From a sulfur-oxidizing endosymbiont of Gigantopelta aegis (lineage in GTDB: Bacteria > Pseudomonadota > Gammaproteobacteria > GRL18), in the NCBI RefSeq assembly GCF_016097415.1, contig NZ_JAEHGE010000002.1, forward strand, positions 124,001 to 188,000: a DNA stretch of 64,000 bases, written 5' to 3'. The notes beneath the pieces are model-generated. The model searched no databases. It was given only the letters and a program-made list of their open reading frames with translations, and had not been told where the DNA came from. Shown here piece after piece: positions 1-7,992 of this stretch. Each line of letters begins with the position of its first letter. Position 1 is the first letter of the stretch. The position numbers and the translations under genes were made by a program.

Positions 1-68
1 CTTCGTTATTTTAACTAAAAGCCTTAATCATGTAGTACTTATACAATCAATCGGCTCTTAGTCAAAAT

Positions 69-100
69 GCCTCGTTGCATTTCCAAGTGTCATGGGTATA
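69..100. repeat. Dispersed repeat family 3, half copy
   Basis: This stretch matches one arm plus loop of the perfect hairpin at 51917-51968. It shares the core TCCAAGTGTCATGGGTAT and the preceding GCCTCG-TGCAT, with one base different. It lies upstream of the SulP gene. The second arm is absent here, so it is a half or truncated copy. Confidence 0.7.
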
Positions 101-144
101 GGTTTTATCTTTGATCTTTTCAAACAGCTAGGTACGCATAAATA

Positions 145-1890
145 ATGAGTTCAATCAGACGCGTTCTACCATTTTTAAGATGGTTTCCAATGACTGGAAA
201 TACCGTCAAGACAGATATTATTGCCGGTATCACTGTCGCTCTGGTGCTTATTCCTCAATCAATGGCCTATGCATCTCTCGCTGGACTGCCTGCGTATTTT
301 GGTTTGTATGCCGCCTTTCTTCCAGTCATGATTGCTGCACTATGGGGTTCATCGAGCCAGCTTGGCACGGGGCCGGTGGCAGTTGTCTCTTTATTGACTG
401 CATCAGCAATCACGCCATTAGCGGTGGTTGGCTCACCAGAATTTGTTTCTTTGGCAATCATGCTAGCCTTTCTCGTTGGAGTGTTCCAGTTTATGCTGGG
501 GGTCTTCAAACTGGGCGTTATCGTCAACTTTTTATCACATCCCGTTATCGTGGGCTTCACCAATGCGGCAGCAATTATCATCGCCCTATCTCAGGTTAAT
601 AAGATCTTTGGCGTTGAAAAAGAACGCAGTGAGTTTTTTATCAATGACATCTGGGGGGTGGTGCTAAATCTGGATGAAACGCATTTACTAACCTTGATTT
701 TTGGCCTGGGTTCTATTGCTGGTATTATGTTTGCCAGAAAAAAATGGCCTAGAGTCCCCGGTGTATTGATTGCAGTTACCGGGACAATTCTGATTAGTTG
801 GGTCATTGATTTTGAAGGCATGAACGGCGCTGTGGTAGGAGTGATTCCAGAAGGCCTACCATCGATTGCGATGCCCACTTTTAATATGGAAGTATTTGGC
901 ACTCTAGTAACAAGTGCCATTGTTATTTCCCTCATTGGCTTTATGGAAGCGATTTCTATTGCCAAGGCCATGGCGGCAAAAACCAAAGAGCGTATCGATC
1001 CCAGCCAGGAATTAATCGGTCAGGGTTTGGGAAACATGTTAGGCGCTATGACCTCATCTTATCCAACCAGTGGTTCTTTTTCTCGTTCAGCGGTGAATAT
1101 AAATGCCGGTGCATTAACAGGAATGTCATCGGTTTATACTGGTATTATTGTTCTTGTCACCTTACTGTTTCTTACACCGCTACTGCATCACCTGCCCAAG
1201 GCAGTACTTGCGGCAGTGATCATGACCGCTGTTTTTGGTCTGATTAACTTCAAAGCAATGATTCATGCATGGCATGCATCAAAGCATGATGGTATTGCTT
1301 CTATTGTAACCTTTGTTGCGACTTTGGGCTTTGCTCCACATCTTGATAAGGGCATTATGATTGGCGGCGGACTGGCAATTTTGCTCTATCTTTATCGTAC
1401 TATGAGTCCGCGTGTGGCGATTTTAGGACGTTATAAAGATGGTACTTTACGCGATGTGAAAGTCAATGATCTGAAAACTTCTGATCAAATTATCGCCATT
1501 CGTTTTGATGGTTCTTTATACTTTGCCAATGTTGCCTTTTTTGAAGATGCCATTCTTGAAGCTGTGAGTGATAAGCCAAAAGCCGAATATATTTTAGTCG
1601 TCGGTGATGCAATTAATCAATTAGATGCCTCCGGTGAAGAAGTCTTACATCACTTGAATGAACGTCTCAAAGAAAATAATATTCAGTTGGTATTCAGTGG
1701 TCTAAAACGTCAGATCTTGCTAGTGCTTCGCCGCACGGGCTTGTTTGATGAAATTGGTCAGGAAAATATCTTTGCCAATGAAGACATGGCGCTGGAAGCA
1801 ATCTATAAACGACTCGGAGAATCTTCTGAGTTTGATTCGGCTAATTGCCCTTTAACTTTCCCTAAGCAGATCATCAGAAAGACAGCATAA
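145..1890 (+). CDS. SulP-family anion (sulfate-type) transporter with STAS domain
   Basis: This is a 581-residue inner-membrane transporter of the SulP/SLC26 family. The N-terminal 420 residues are about 10-12 hydrophobic segments and carry the family signature around residues 37-62 (IPQSMAYASLAGLPAYFGLY). The C-terminal 130 residues form a cytoplasmic STAS domain (about residues 435-560). Family members move sulfate, bicarbonate or other anions, usually with H+ or Na+, and the substrate cannot be read from sequence. The gene is convergent with soxXYZA and shares a bidirectional terminator with it. A role in sulfate or bicarbonate traffic during sulfur oxidation is plausible but inferred from position only. 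ATG start, full family length. Confidence 0.9.
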   Translation: MSSIRRVLPFLRWFPMTGNTVKTDIIAGITVALVLIPQSMAYASLAGLPAYFGLYAAFLPVMIAALWGSSSQLGTGPVAVVSLLTASAITPLAVVGSPEFVSLAIMLAFLVGVFQFMLGVFKLGVIVNFLSHPVIVGFTNAAAIIIALSQVNKIFGVEKERSEFFINDIWGVVLNLDETHLLTLIFGLGSIAGIMFARKKWPRVPGVLIAVTGTILISWVIDFEGMNGAVVGVIPEGLPSIAMPTFNMEVFGTLVTSAIVISLIGFMEAISIAKAMAAKTKERIDPSQELIGQGLGNMLGAMTSSYPTSGSFSRSAVNINAGALTGMSSVYTGIIVLVTLLFLTPLLHHLPKAVLAAVIMTAVFGLINFKAMIHAWHASKHDGIASIVTFVATLGFAPHLDKGIMIGGGLAILLYLYRTMSPRVAILGRYKDGTLRDVKVNDLKTSDQIIAIRFDGSLYFANVAFFEDAILEAVSDKPKAEYILVVGDAINQLDASGEEVLHHLNERLKENNIQLVFSGLKRQILLVLRRTGLFDEIGQENIFANEDMALEAIYKRLGESSEFDSANCPLTFPKQIIRKTA

Positions 1891-1959
1891 AAGGGGGTCG
1901 AAACAGGTTTTTGGGTTAAATTCAGAATGAGGCAGGCTGCACTGGGGTGTTCAGCATTT

Positions 1960-2054
1960 GTAGGGTGGACATGCTTTTTGTGCCCACGCTGAAAAGTGTG
2001 AATACAAGATTTGCCTTGAGTCAGCGTGGGCAGATAAAGCCATGCCCACCCTAC
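1960..2054. repeat. Dispersed palindromic repeat family 1 (REP/BIME-like)
   Basis: The element begins GTAGGGTGG and ends CCACCCTAC, a terminal inverted repeat. Inside are two hairpins built on GTGCCCACGCTGA and TCAGCGTGGGCA. Related copies sit at 8620-8716, 15317-15350, 18392-18480 and 59828-59912, all between genes. Confidence 0.85.
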
Positions 2055-2060
2055 AGCTAT

Positions 2061-2100
2061 AAAAAAAGCCCCTTATCTGTCATCCAGATAAGGGGCTTTT
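2061..2100. terminator. Bidirectional rho-independent terminator
   Basis: The stem AGCCCCTTATCTG / CCAGATAAGGGGCT (about 2067-2097) is flanked by an A run on the left and a T run on the right, so it can stop transcription from both sides. It lies between convergent sulP (plus) and the sox operon (minus). Confidence 0.9.
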
Positions 2101-2154
2101 ATCAAGCTTAGGTTTTAAGAAAATTTACTTTTTCAAGCTTACTTTCTAGAACCC

Positions 2155-3009
2155 TTACTTTCTAGAGCCAGGGCCATTTACTTCAATACCATTGCTCATA
2201 TATGAATGGAAGTACTCTAATGCTTTGTACTCATCACTCTGTGCTTTCAATGGTAAAGAACGAACCTGCTTGTTACAACCGCCATAGCGACGGTGCATAG
2301 TACCTAAACCACCCCATTTAGCACGGTAAACAGGAAAGTGAGATACGTGACCTAATGCAGGGCTTAAGATATCAGCACGGATATAGTTACCGGCATTATC
2401 CACGTGACAGTTAGCACAAGACATATTTAACTGACCACGCTTACCATAGAAGTGTTTGCGACCTTTTTCATACCACTTGATTTCATCAGCAGTTTTAGGT
2501 GTCTTAACATTCATGACCTTGCCACGAGAAGTATAAGCCATGTAAGATGAAATAGCGGCAAGTTTGCCTTTCTTCCATTTCAGTGCTTTTTCACCATTCT
2601 TAGTACGACACTCATTAATCACTTGCTCAAGTGTCTTTACTTGCTTCTCAGCTTTGCTGTAGAAAGGGAAGTTTTGACGAATGCCAATACCACCGTTCTT
2701 GAAGCAAGAAGCATAGGTTTTGCCATTTTTGAAAGGTGTATTAAAAAGTTCTTCACCTTGATCAATCGCGATTTCATAAGGAGGAAATTCTTCAATTGCT
2801 TCCCATGTTTCTCTTGATTTTGGATCGATGCCATAAACACCATTACCAAATTCGTTCAGTGATACACCGGGAAATTTCTTGTAGAAATAATCACGGAAAT
2901 TGTGTAGATCTTCCGAAGGTGTGGTTGCCATCGCAGTACTGACCAGGCCTCCCAGGACACCAGCGGCGGTTAAAGCTAATACTGCTTTCTTCATTTTGGA
3001 TGCTTTCAT
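2155..3009 (-). CDS. soxA: SoxA, c-type cytochrome subunit of SoxXA thiosulfate-oxidising enzyme
   Basis: With SoxX, SoxA forms the periplasmic haem enzyme that oxidatively conjugates thiosulfate to the SoxY cysteine. A signal peptide ends near residue 28 (STAMA). A single CxxCH haem motif is at C198-C201-H202 (MSCANCHVD). The catalytic cysteine that ligates the active-site haem is C245 in RRYGGCN. The N-terminal half has C102 and C134 but no CxxCH, so this is the mono-haem type, in which these cysteines probably form a disulfide in place of the lost haem. It is the last gene of soxXYZA, 17 nt after soxZ. The start is preceded by AAGGAT. No soxB or soxCD follows; the operon ends at the terminator shared with sulP. 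Confidence 0.95.
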   Translation of the reverse strand: MKASKMKKAVLALTAAGVLGGLVSTAMATTPSEDLHNFRDYFYKKFPGVSLNEFGNGVYGIDPKSRETWEAIEEFPPYEIAIDQGEELFNTPFKNGKTYASCFKNGGIGIRQNFPFYSKAEKQVKTLEQVINECRTKNGEKALKWKKGKLAAISSYMAYTSRGKVMNVKTPKTADEIKWYEKGRKHFYGKRGQLNMSCANCHVDNAGNYIRADILSPALGHVSHFPVYRAKWGGLGTMHRRYGGCNKQVRSLPLKAQSDEYKALEYFHSYMSNGIEVNGPGSRK

Positions 3010-3026
3010 TTTAGATGTTATCCTTG

Positions 3027-3344
3027 CTATTTTACTTTAGCTTCAATGCTGTCTGTCTGGTTAGTATTATCAGTCCAGGTGAGTTTGATTATATCGCCTG
3101 TTCTGCCTCCAGAGTACCTAAATGACAAATAAGGGTTTTTTGAAACAGCAACACCCCAGTGAGTATTTAATAGTACTTTTTTATTAGACACACATTTTAC
3201 ATTTTTAATAAATTTTGCTGGAATTGGTTGACCCGTTTTTTTATTTATACGTAAACCAGTTTCCATTGGATGGCTGATCAGAGCCTTAACTAATATCGTG
3301 CCGTTGTTAAACTGAGCACGGATTTTAATCGAACTTTTCCTCAT
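3027..3344 (-). CDS. soxZ: SoxZ, sulfur carrier partner of SoxY
   Basis: SoxZ is the small immunoglobulin-like partner that holds SoxY in the periplasmic SoxYZ carrier complex. The conserved segment SHPMETGLR and the following IPAKFI identify the family. I place the start at the ATG at 3344 (MRKSSIKIRAQ, 105 residues), because family members begin close to SSIKIRA and an AGG-containing ribosome site precedes it. An in-frame GTG at 3368, directly abutting the soxY stop, would add eight residues. There is no signal peptide, as usual: SoxZ is exported with SoxY. The gene sits between soxY and soxA. Confidence 0.95.
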   Translation of the reverse strand: MRKSSIKIRAQFNNGTILVKALISHPMETGLRINKKTGQPIPAKFIKNVKCVSNKKVLLNTHWGVAVSKNPYLSFRYSGGRTGDIIKLTWTDNTNQTDSIEAKVK

Positions 3345-3368
3345 ATCAATTAACCTGTTAATCGCCAC

Positions 3369-3860
3369 TTAAGCGCCACAACCACCAAGGGTGACTTTGA
3401 CTTCTTTGCGTGTGCTGTAGTGTTTGCCCTTTGCGGTAACAATGGCAATGACATTAGATGTCATATTCATTTTTATTCGCGTTGCGATAAAGGCATCACA
3501 GTCCTTGTCCAGTTCAAATTGTGCAACCAAAGGTGCATTATTTTTCTCTGAGAAGAGGGTGATAGCACTCACATCTTCTAAGGAGCTACTGACAGTCACG
3601 GGTACTAAAGTACCATTTTCGGCTATATCAGGTGCTTTGATAGTGATTTTATTACTGGCTTCTGATAAATCACTGCCTAAAGCAGATTTAATGGCTGTGG
3701 GTAAATTGTTGGTTTTAAAAGCTGCTTCATTCCATGTGGCCAAAGCCCGCATAGGAGTAAGAAACCCCGCCCCAATTGCTATTGTTATTACACTAGCACT
3801 TAGGCTGCTTTTTAAAAAAAGCCTTTTGGCTTTTGAAGCATTTTTTAACAATTTTCTCAC
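3369..3860 (-). CDS. soxY: SoxY, thiosulfate carrier protein
   Basis: SoxY carries the sulfur substrate covalently on a cysteine at the end of a flexible C-terminal arm. The 163-residue protein ends in GGCGA, so the carrier cysteine is C161, matching the family GGCGG tail with the last glycine replaced by alanine. The N-terminus is a long signal of the Tat or Sec type (about residues 1-42, ending RALA); a clear twin arginine is not obvious. The gene is second in the soxXYZA operon, 59 nt after soxX and immediately before soxZ. No soxCD is visible, so the carrier might be regenerated by another sulfur-storage route; this is inference. Confidence 0.95.
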   Translation of the reverse strand: MRKLLKNASKAKRLFLKSSLSASVITIAIGAGFLTPMRALATWNEAAFKTNNLPTAIKSALGSDLSEASNKITIKAPDIAENGTLVPVTVSSSLEDVSAITLFSEKNNAPLVAQFELDKDCDAFIATRIKMNMTSNVIAIVTAKGKHYSTRKEVKVTLGGCGA

Positions 3861-3919
3861 ATTATCATAAATCTATTTTCTGCTGTTATTTTATCCTAGA
3901 CTCCAGAATCAAATCGGAA

Positions 3920-4297
3920 TTAAAGCTGATGAATAAAATCAGTAATCAAATCAATTTCCTTTTCACTGATGATCTTGTGACGACCAAAAGGAGGCATAAT
4001 TGTATTTGGGTTTTTGGCACTTGCATTAAAAATTTGTGCTCTTAGAACCGCTCTGTCAGGAAAACGTGCTTTCATAGCAACCAGAGGTGGCGCAATATTG
4101 CCAGGCAATTTGCCTCCCTTGATACTATGACAGGCAAGACAATTGCCCTTTTTACGATTAAAGGCTAATGCCTGGCCTTTTTCCAAATCAGCTTTGCTGG
4201 TTCCTGCAGCATTAACAGTGGTTGAGGCTAAGCCTAAACCGGTAATAGCAACAGCAATAATTGATGTTGTAGATACGATTTTTGAAAAACTTCGCAT
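3920..4297 (-). CDS. soxX: SoxX, monohaem cytochrome c subunit of SoxXA
   Basis: SoxX is the electron-accepting cytochrome c of the SoxXA complex. A signal peptide of about 30 residues (ending TVNAA) is followed by a single haem motif CLACH (C53, C56, H57). The probable axial methionine is M101 in NTIMPPFG. Length is 125 residues, normal for the short form. A strong ribosome site (AGGAGGAG) lies just upstream of the ATG. This is the first gene of soxXYZA, so the operon promoter should lie in 4298-4662. Confidence 0.95.
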   Translation of the reverse strand: MRSFSKIVSTTSIIAVAITGLGLASTTVNAAGTSKADLEKGQALAFNRKKGNCLACHSIKGGKLPGNIAPPLVAMKARFPDRAVLRAQIFNASAKNPNTIMPPFGRHKIISEKEIDLITDFIHQL

Positions 4298-4662
4298 CGA
4301 CTCCTCCTAATTAAAAAGTTATCCCGCCCCGTGAGGTGACTCGTTTTATTCCTAATACTGACTTAAAAAATGCTTTGATGCGGAAGGTATCTCTGCAAAA
4401 AATCATTGTTAGGTACAAGTGATAGGGGTTATTTTAAAATTTGTTCATTTTGAACAGATGTAAAAATAGCAGTATTAATGAATGAATACAATACCTGACA
4501 GGTATAAAAAGGAAAAAGCAGCTAACTTATAGCAAAATTAGTAAGTTAGCAAAATCTTAAATTGTTGTTTTGATTGATTAAATGCTTAATGAGGCAAAAT
4601 GAAACTTGATAAAATATAGGGTCATTAGGGTAAACGTGAACAATGTTCAAAAAATAGACAAA
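4298..4662 (-). promoter_or_regulatory. sox operon control region with two small palindromes
   Basis: This 365-bp AT-rich gap has no gene. It contains a perfect palindrome TGTTCA-TTT-TGAACA (4442-4456) and a second one ATACCTG-A-CAGGTAT (4491-4505), about 145 and 195 bp upstream of soxX. Either could be an operator for a sox regulator. No regulator gene lies nearby, and I could not place -35/-10 boxes with confidence. Confidence 0.45.
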
Positions 4663-6231
4663 TTACTCATCATCAAGCTCGTAGAGCGCCTTTTCTTCTT
4701 CAATGGCGCGTTTACGTGCATTGAGCTTTGAGAGTGTGTAAAAATCATTCTTAGGCATGATTTTACGGGCAATGTCTAATTGCTCAATGGCGGCATCCAG
4801 CAGGCCACTATAATAATAGTAATTCGCCTCAGCAATATGGGCTTTGACCAATTGTTTATCCTTGCCTAAGGCTCTGGACAGTAGCTTATAAATAGCCGGG
4901 TGCTTAAAATTATTATTATTATAACTTTCGAGCAATAGAATACTTTCGCTTAATTGTCCCGTTTGCATCAGTGCATAAGCATAATTAGCGGTAATGACTA
5001 AATTATAAGGATTGTTTTTACTCGCCGTTGATAATAACTTCAGCCCGGCATTAACGGCTGCTTTTTCTTCGCTAGCAATATAAGCTTTTGCCAGTGCATT
5101 GGTATAAACCATATTTTGTGGTGCTGAGGCTTTGAGCGCACGAAATACTTTAATGGCTTGTGAGTAGTGTTGCTTTTTAAATAAGGCCAGTCCATAGCCG
5201 TAATAATATTCGGGGTGTATGGCCAGGCTATTTTTTTCCGTTCTGGCACGATAGTATTGCAAGGCCTGTTTCGTTCTGGCAGCACTGATAACGGTCAACT
5301 TGGCTTTCATTAAACGGTAATTTAAAGAACTATTAAAATGTGACATCTTGCGTTTGTATTGTTCCGCCCGTTGCGCTGCTTCCGCTATTCGATTGACCGT
5401 AATCGGGTGAGTACGGAGAAACTCAGGATAATCTTTGCCCACATAGCGATTTTTGCGTTCTAATTTTTGAAAAAAGCTGGGCATACCTTCAGGATCATAG
5501 CCTGACAATGCCAAATAGCGCATACCAACGCGATCCGCTTCTTTTTCATTAGCACGAGTATAATTGATTTGTGCCTGCTGGCCAGCGGCGGAGAAGCCAA
5601 TGGCTGCCGCTGCCCCTAGACCACCATCACCACTGGCTGCACCGAGTAAAATACCAGCAATCATCCCTGCCATGAGTGGTAGGCTAAACTGGCTGGCTTT
5701 TTCAAAGGAACGTGCTAGATGGCGCTGGGTGACGTGGGCAATTTCATGACCCAGTACCGATGCCAGCTCACTTTCTGTGTCGGTGGTCAGCACCAGTCCG
5801 CTATAGACAGCAACCACACCACCGGGGGTGGCAAAAGCATTGATCTGGTTTGAGCCAATTAAAAAGAAGTGAAAATTTTGATAGGCATCATCGCTATTGG
5901 CCACCAGTGAATAGCCTAAGTTTTGCAAATATTCATTGATTTCCAGATCATCGATCACCTGATGTGAGTTGCGGATTTGGGTGGCGATATCACGACCAAT
6001 CTGCTCTTCCATATGGGGGGTCAAAGCGACACTGGATGATGCGCCCATATCCGGCAACTCAATTTCTTTGGCGTATAGGGGGCGATAAATCAGACTCAGG
6101 CAGAGAAAGAGATGGAGTATTAAAAAAAAGCGATTGTTATTCAAAAAAAGGTTCACAAATAGAAATTGTCCACTATCCTTGTATTTACATACTCGGTTGT
6201 TTAGTCGGTAATGGTGAAATAGAAGCTTCAC
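4663..6231 (-). CDS. bepA: M48-family periplasmic metalloprotease with TPR repeats (BepA-like)
   Basis: BepA-type proteins are periplasmic zinc proteases and chaperones that help assemble or clear outer-membrane proteins, including LptD. The zinc motif HEIAH is at residues 162-166 and the third ligand lies in NEKEADRVG (E231). The C-terminal 230 residues look like tetratricopeptide repeats (regularly spaced A-x-Y-x-x-G-x-A patterns). Length 522 is slightly above the usual 480-490, because a charged N-terminal extension precedes a hydrophobic export signal (about residues 34-54). The true start may therefore lie inside the first 30 codons. It is transcribed toward soxX with 365 bp between them, so it is probably not part of the sox operon. 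Confidence 0.88.
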   Translation of the reverse strand: MKLLFHHYRLNNRVCKYKDSGQFLFVNLFLNNNRFFLILHLFLCLSLIYRPLYAKEIELPDMGASSSVALTPHMEEQIGRDIATQIRNSHQVIDDLEINEYLQNLGYSLVANSDDAYQNFHFFLIGSNQINAFATPGGVVAVYSGLVLTTDTESELASVLGHEIAHVTQRHLARSFEKASQFSLPLMAGMIAGILLGAASGDGGLGAAAAIGFSAAGQQAQINYTRANEKEADRVGMRYLALSGYDPEGMPSFFQKLERKNRYVGKDYPEFLRTHPITVNRIAEAAQRAEQYKRKMSHFNSSLNYRLMKAKLTVISAARTKQALQYYRARTEKNSLAIHPEYYYGYGLALFKKQHYSQAIKVFRALKASAPQNMVYTNALAKAYIASEEKAAVNAGLKLLSTASKNNPYNLVITANYAYALMQTGQLSESILLLESYNNNNFKHPAIYKLLSRALGKDKQLVKAHIAEANYYYYSGLLDAAIEQLDIARKIMPKNDFYTLSKLNARKRAIEEEKALYELDDE

Positions 6232-6294
6232 CGAATGTTTTTAGATAACTGTTTTTAGATAACTCAGTTGAACATTAGTTCAATGCTATCTAGG

Positions 6295-6378
6295 GTAGGA
6301 TGCTGCTGAAGTACGAAGCGCATCAATGTTTTTAAACAGGCATCGTTGATGCGGTTCGTTGCACTCACCGCATCCTAC
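6295..6378. repeat. Dispersed palindromic repeat family 2 (long hairpin)
   Basis: The arms are GTAGGATGCTGCTGAAGTACG... and ...CACTCACCGCATCCTAC, with ACGAAGCGCATCAA mirrored by TTGATGCGGTTCGT. The tail GTAAAGATAAATGG (to about 6400) is shared with the copies at 37335-37485 and 57188-57290. It lies between the BepA-like gene and the IS. Nothing else is seen in 6232-6550. Confidence 0.85.
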
Positions 6379-6550
6379 AAATGTAAAGATAAATGGCTTA
6401 TTTAATCTGTCCCTATAATTGAAATAAGCACCTGAAAATAACCACTTGAAATACTCAGGTATATTACTATATAATCAAATACTTTTTTATAGTGGTCAAT
6501 CTGGCTAATTCTATAATAGATACTGACATTTTGTACAGGGGGTTGTTTTA

Positions 6551-6570
6551 ATGCAAGGTATAAAAGAAAT
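6551..6570 (+). other. Severed 5' end of the rhodanese gene
   Basis: ATG CAA GGT ATA AAA GAA AT encodes MQGIKE and ends in the left copy of the 8-bp target duplication AAAGAAAT (6563-6570). Removing the IS and one duplication joins this in frame to IDANELSRQ at 7642, restoring a natural rhodanese N-terminus. Confidence 0.85.
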
Positions 6571-6575
6571 CTTGA

Positions 6576-7525
6576 TTACCCATAAAGCTCCGCCATTTTT
6601 AGGAGCTTTCCATTCATAGGTGGCGTTTTCATCGCCACGCATAAAAACCTTGGCATCATGTCTTTTAAGTTAAAGCGTCTATTAAACCGATAACAAAATT
6701 CAGCAAGATACCGAGGTAAATGTTTTGAGTTAATGGAATGATAGCTTCCCTTCATAGAGTTTTTAATATTACCTATCATAGTGTTAACCCAGATAAACTC
6801 AATTTTATCAACACTTGCCGCACCACCACCCGTGACGATTGGAACATGCTTACAGTCAGCTTCTTTAACCGCAGGAAAACAATTTAACCCATCTGAGTAA
6901 ACAGTACTTCCAGGTGTTAAATGAGTTTGTGCCCATCGTTTTATTTCACTGGATTTAAACCCTTTAAGCACATTTAAATTCATTGCAATCGGGTGTCCAT
7001 CTTCATTAGTAGAAACGGCTGCAACGAACGGTGTTTTATTTTCTGAACCACGACCTCTGGAGCCGCCTCTGTGCTCACCACCCCAGTAGGCATCATCAAT
7101 TTGAATGATGCCTGATAAAGGTTTACTGTCATCACGTTCTTTCATAACCTGCATGATCTTTTGTTTCATACTCCAGGCTGTATTGTAGCTTACCTTAAGC
7201 TGTCTCTTTAATTCTAATGCTGAAACCGCTGTCTTCAATTGAGTCATAAGATGAATCGCTAAAAACCACTTAGATAAAGGCAGTTTGGTACTATCAAATA
7301 TTGTCCCACAGGTTGCTGATGTCTGATGATGACAATGGTGGCACTGATAAAGATGGCGATGTTCTAGAGTGCAATAAGTCTTATTGCCACACTCTGGGCA
7401 AACAAATCCATCAGGAAATTTCCATTTAAATAAGGCTTGTCGGCACTGTTTGTCAGTGCCATAATCATAAAAAGCTCAAATAAACTATAACCTTCTTGAA
7501 ACTGAATTTTATTTTTTGACATCAT
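6576..7525 (-). pseudogene. IS1595/ISXO2-type DDE transposase, frameshifted (copy A)
   Basis: The intact protein would be about 316 residues. It would have an N-terminal zinc-ribbon (CPECGNKT... then CHHCHHQT), a helix-turn-helix region, and a DDE domain with IQIDDAYWGGEHRGG, YSDGLNCF and a C-terminal WVN/NRRFN segment. The start MMSKNK at 7525 has a GGAG ribosome site. Compared with the outer copy at 11941-14004, one T is missing near 7469, so the frame is lost after about 18 codons. From MTQLK (7247) to the stop, the 223-residue catalytic part is open. The span of 950 nt is not a multiple of three, consistent with the deletion. It may be inactive, or the indel may be an assembly error in a multicopy repeat. 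Confidence 0.85.
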
Positions 7526-7548
7526 TCTACTCCACACATAATCTATAC

Positions 7549-7603
7549 TTTAATTATAGTATAATTATAGTATAATTATAGTATAATTATAGTATAGTTA
7601 TCG
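7549..7603. repeat. 11-bp tandem repeat TATAATTATAG inside IS copy A
   Basis: Three perfect units lie at 7560-7570, 7571-7581 and 7582-7592, flanked by degenerate units. TATAATTATA is its own reverse complement, so every unit offers a -10-like TATAAT on both strands. The array lies between the transposase start and the right inverted repeat. The other two IS copies have only one perfect unit. Confidence 0.85.
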
Positions 7604-7618
7604 AAATATGGCGGAGCT

Positions 7619-7945
7619 TTGTGGGTAATCAAGAAAGAAATAGATGCGAATGAGCTAAGTCGTCAACTGGAAAATTTGCCGGACAATGTCAAGCTGATTG
7701 ATGTACGCACACCGGCAGAAGTGGCTCGTGGCAAGATCGGGGGTTCTGAGAACCTACCCTTACATATAATCCCGCTGAAAGTAGAAGACTTTAGTAATGA
7801 AGATACCATTATCTTTTATTGTCAGACCGGAGCACGTTCTGCTCAGGCCTGTGCTTTCATGGCTTCTAAGGGCATTGATAATGTCTTTAACTTGCGTGGC
7901 GGCATTGTGACCTGGGCGCAAATGGGCTTGCCCATCGCGGTATAA
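7619..7945 (+). CDS. Rhodanese-like sulfurtransferase, 5' end replaced by IS
   Basis: This is a single-domain rhodanese of about 108 residues. The active-site loop CQTGARS has its cysteine at residue 68 (numbered from 7619). LIDVRTPAEVARGKIGGS and the C-terminal NLRGGIVTWAQMGLP are family hallmarks. Such proteins pass sulfane sulfur from thiosulfate, persulfide or TusA to acceptors, and tusA is the next gene. The native start at 6551 was cut off by IS copy A. The remaining frame runs into the IS end, where a TTG (7619) or the overlapping GTG could start translation of WVIKKEIDAN. Native residues begin at KEIDAN, so only the first few amino acids changed. Function may survive if the IS supplies transcription and translation signals. 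Confidence 0.85.
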   Translation: MWVIKKEIDANELSRQLENLPDNVKLIDVRTPAEVARGKIGGSENLPLHIIPLKVEDFSNEDTIIFYCQTGARSAQACAFMASKGIDNVFNLRGGIVTWAQMGLPIAV

Positions 7946-7961
7946 AAGGGCAGATTTAGCA

Positions 7962-7992
7962 AGAGATTGGCCGTTCGGCCTATCTCTTTTGG
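7962..7992 (+). terminator. Probable rho-independent terminator after rhodanese
   Basis: The stem AGAGAT-T-GGCC / GGCC-T-ATCTCT encloses a GTTC loop and is followed by TTTT. It lies 17 bp past the rhodanese stop, so tusA probably has its own promoter in 7993-8212. Confidence 0.75.

Larger units (their letters stand above)
6571..7633 (-). mobile_element. IS1595-family insertion sequence, copy A
   Basis: The element is 1063 bp. Its ends are inverted repeats of about 26 bp with one mismatch (left starts CTTGATTACCCATAAAGC, right ends GGGTAATCAAG). It is flanked by a perfect 8-bp target duplication AAAGAAAT (6563-6570 and 7634-7641), the size expected for IS1595. It carries one minus-strand transposase gene, frameshifted near its N-terminus. 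It splits the rhodanese gene after codon 6. Two more copies lie at 11941-14004. Confidence 0.93.

Noticed and set aside
1960-2100. The repeat and terminator as a riboswitch for sox or sulP
   Set aside because: It lies downstream of both convergent genes, so it cannot be a 5' leader.
7549-7603. CRISPR-like array of 11-bp units
   Set aside because: The units are contiguous without spacers and lie inside an IS; a simple tandem repeat, not CRISPR.
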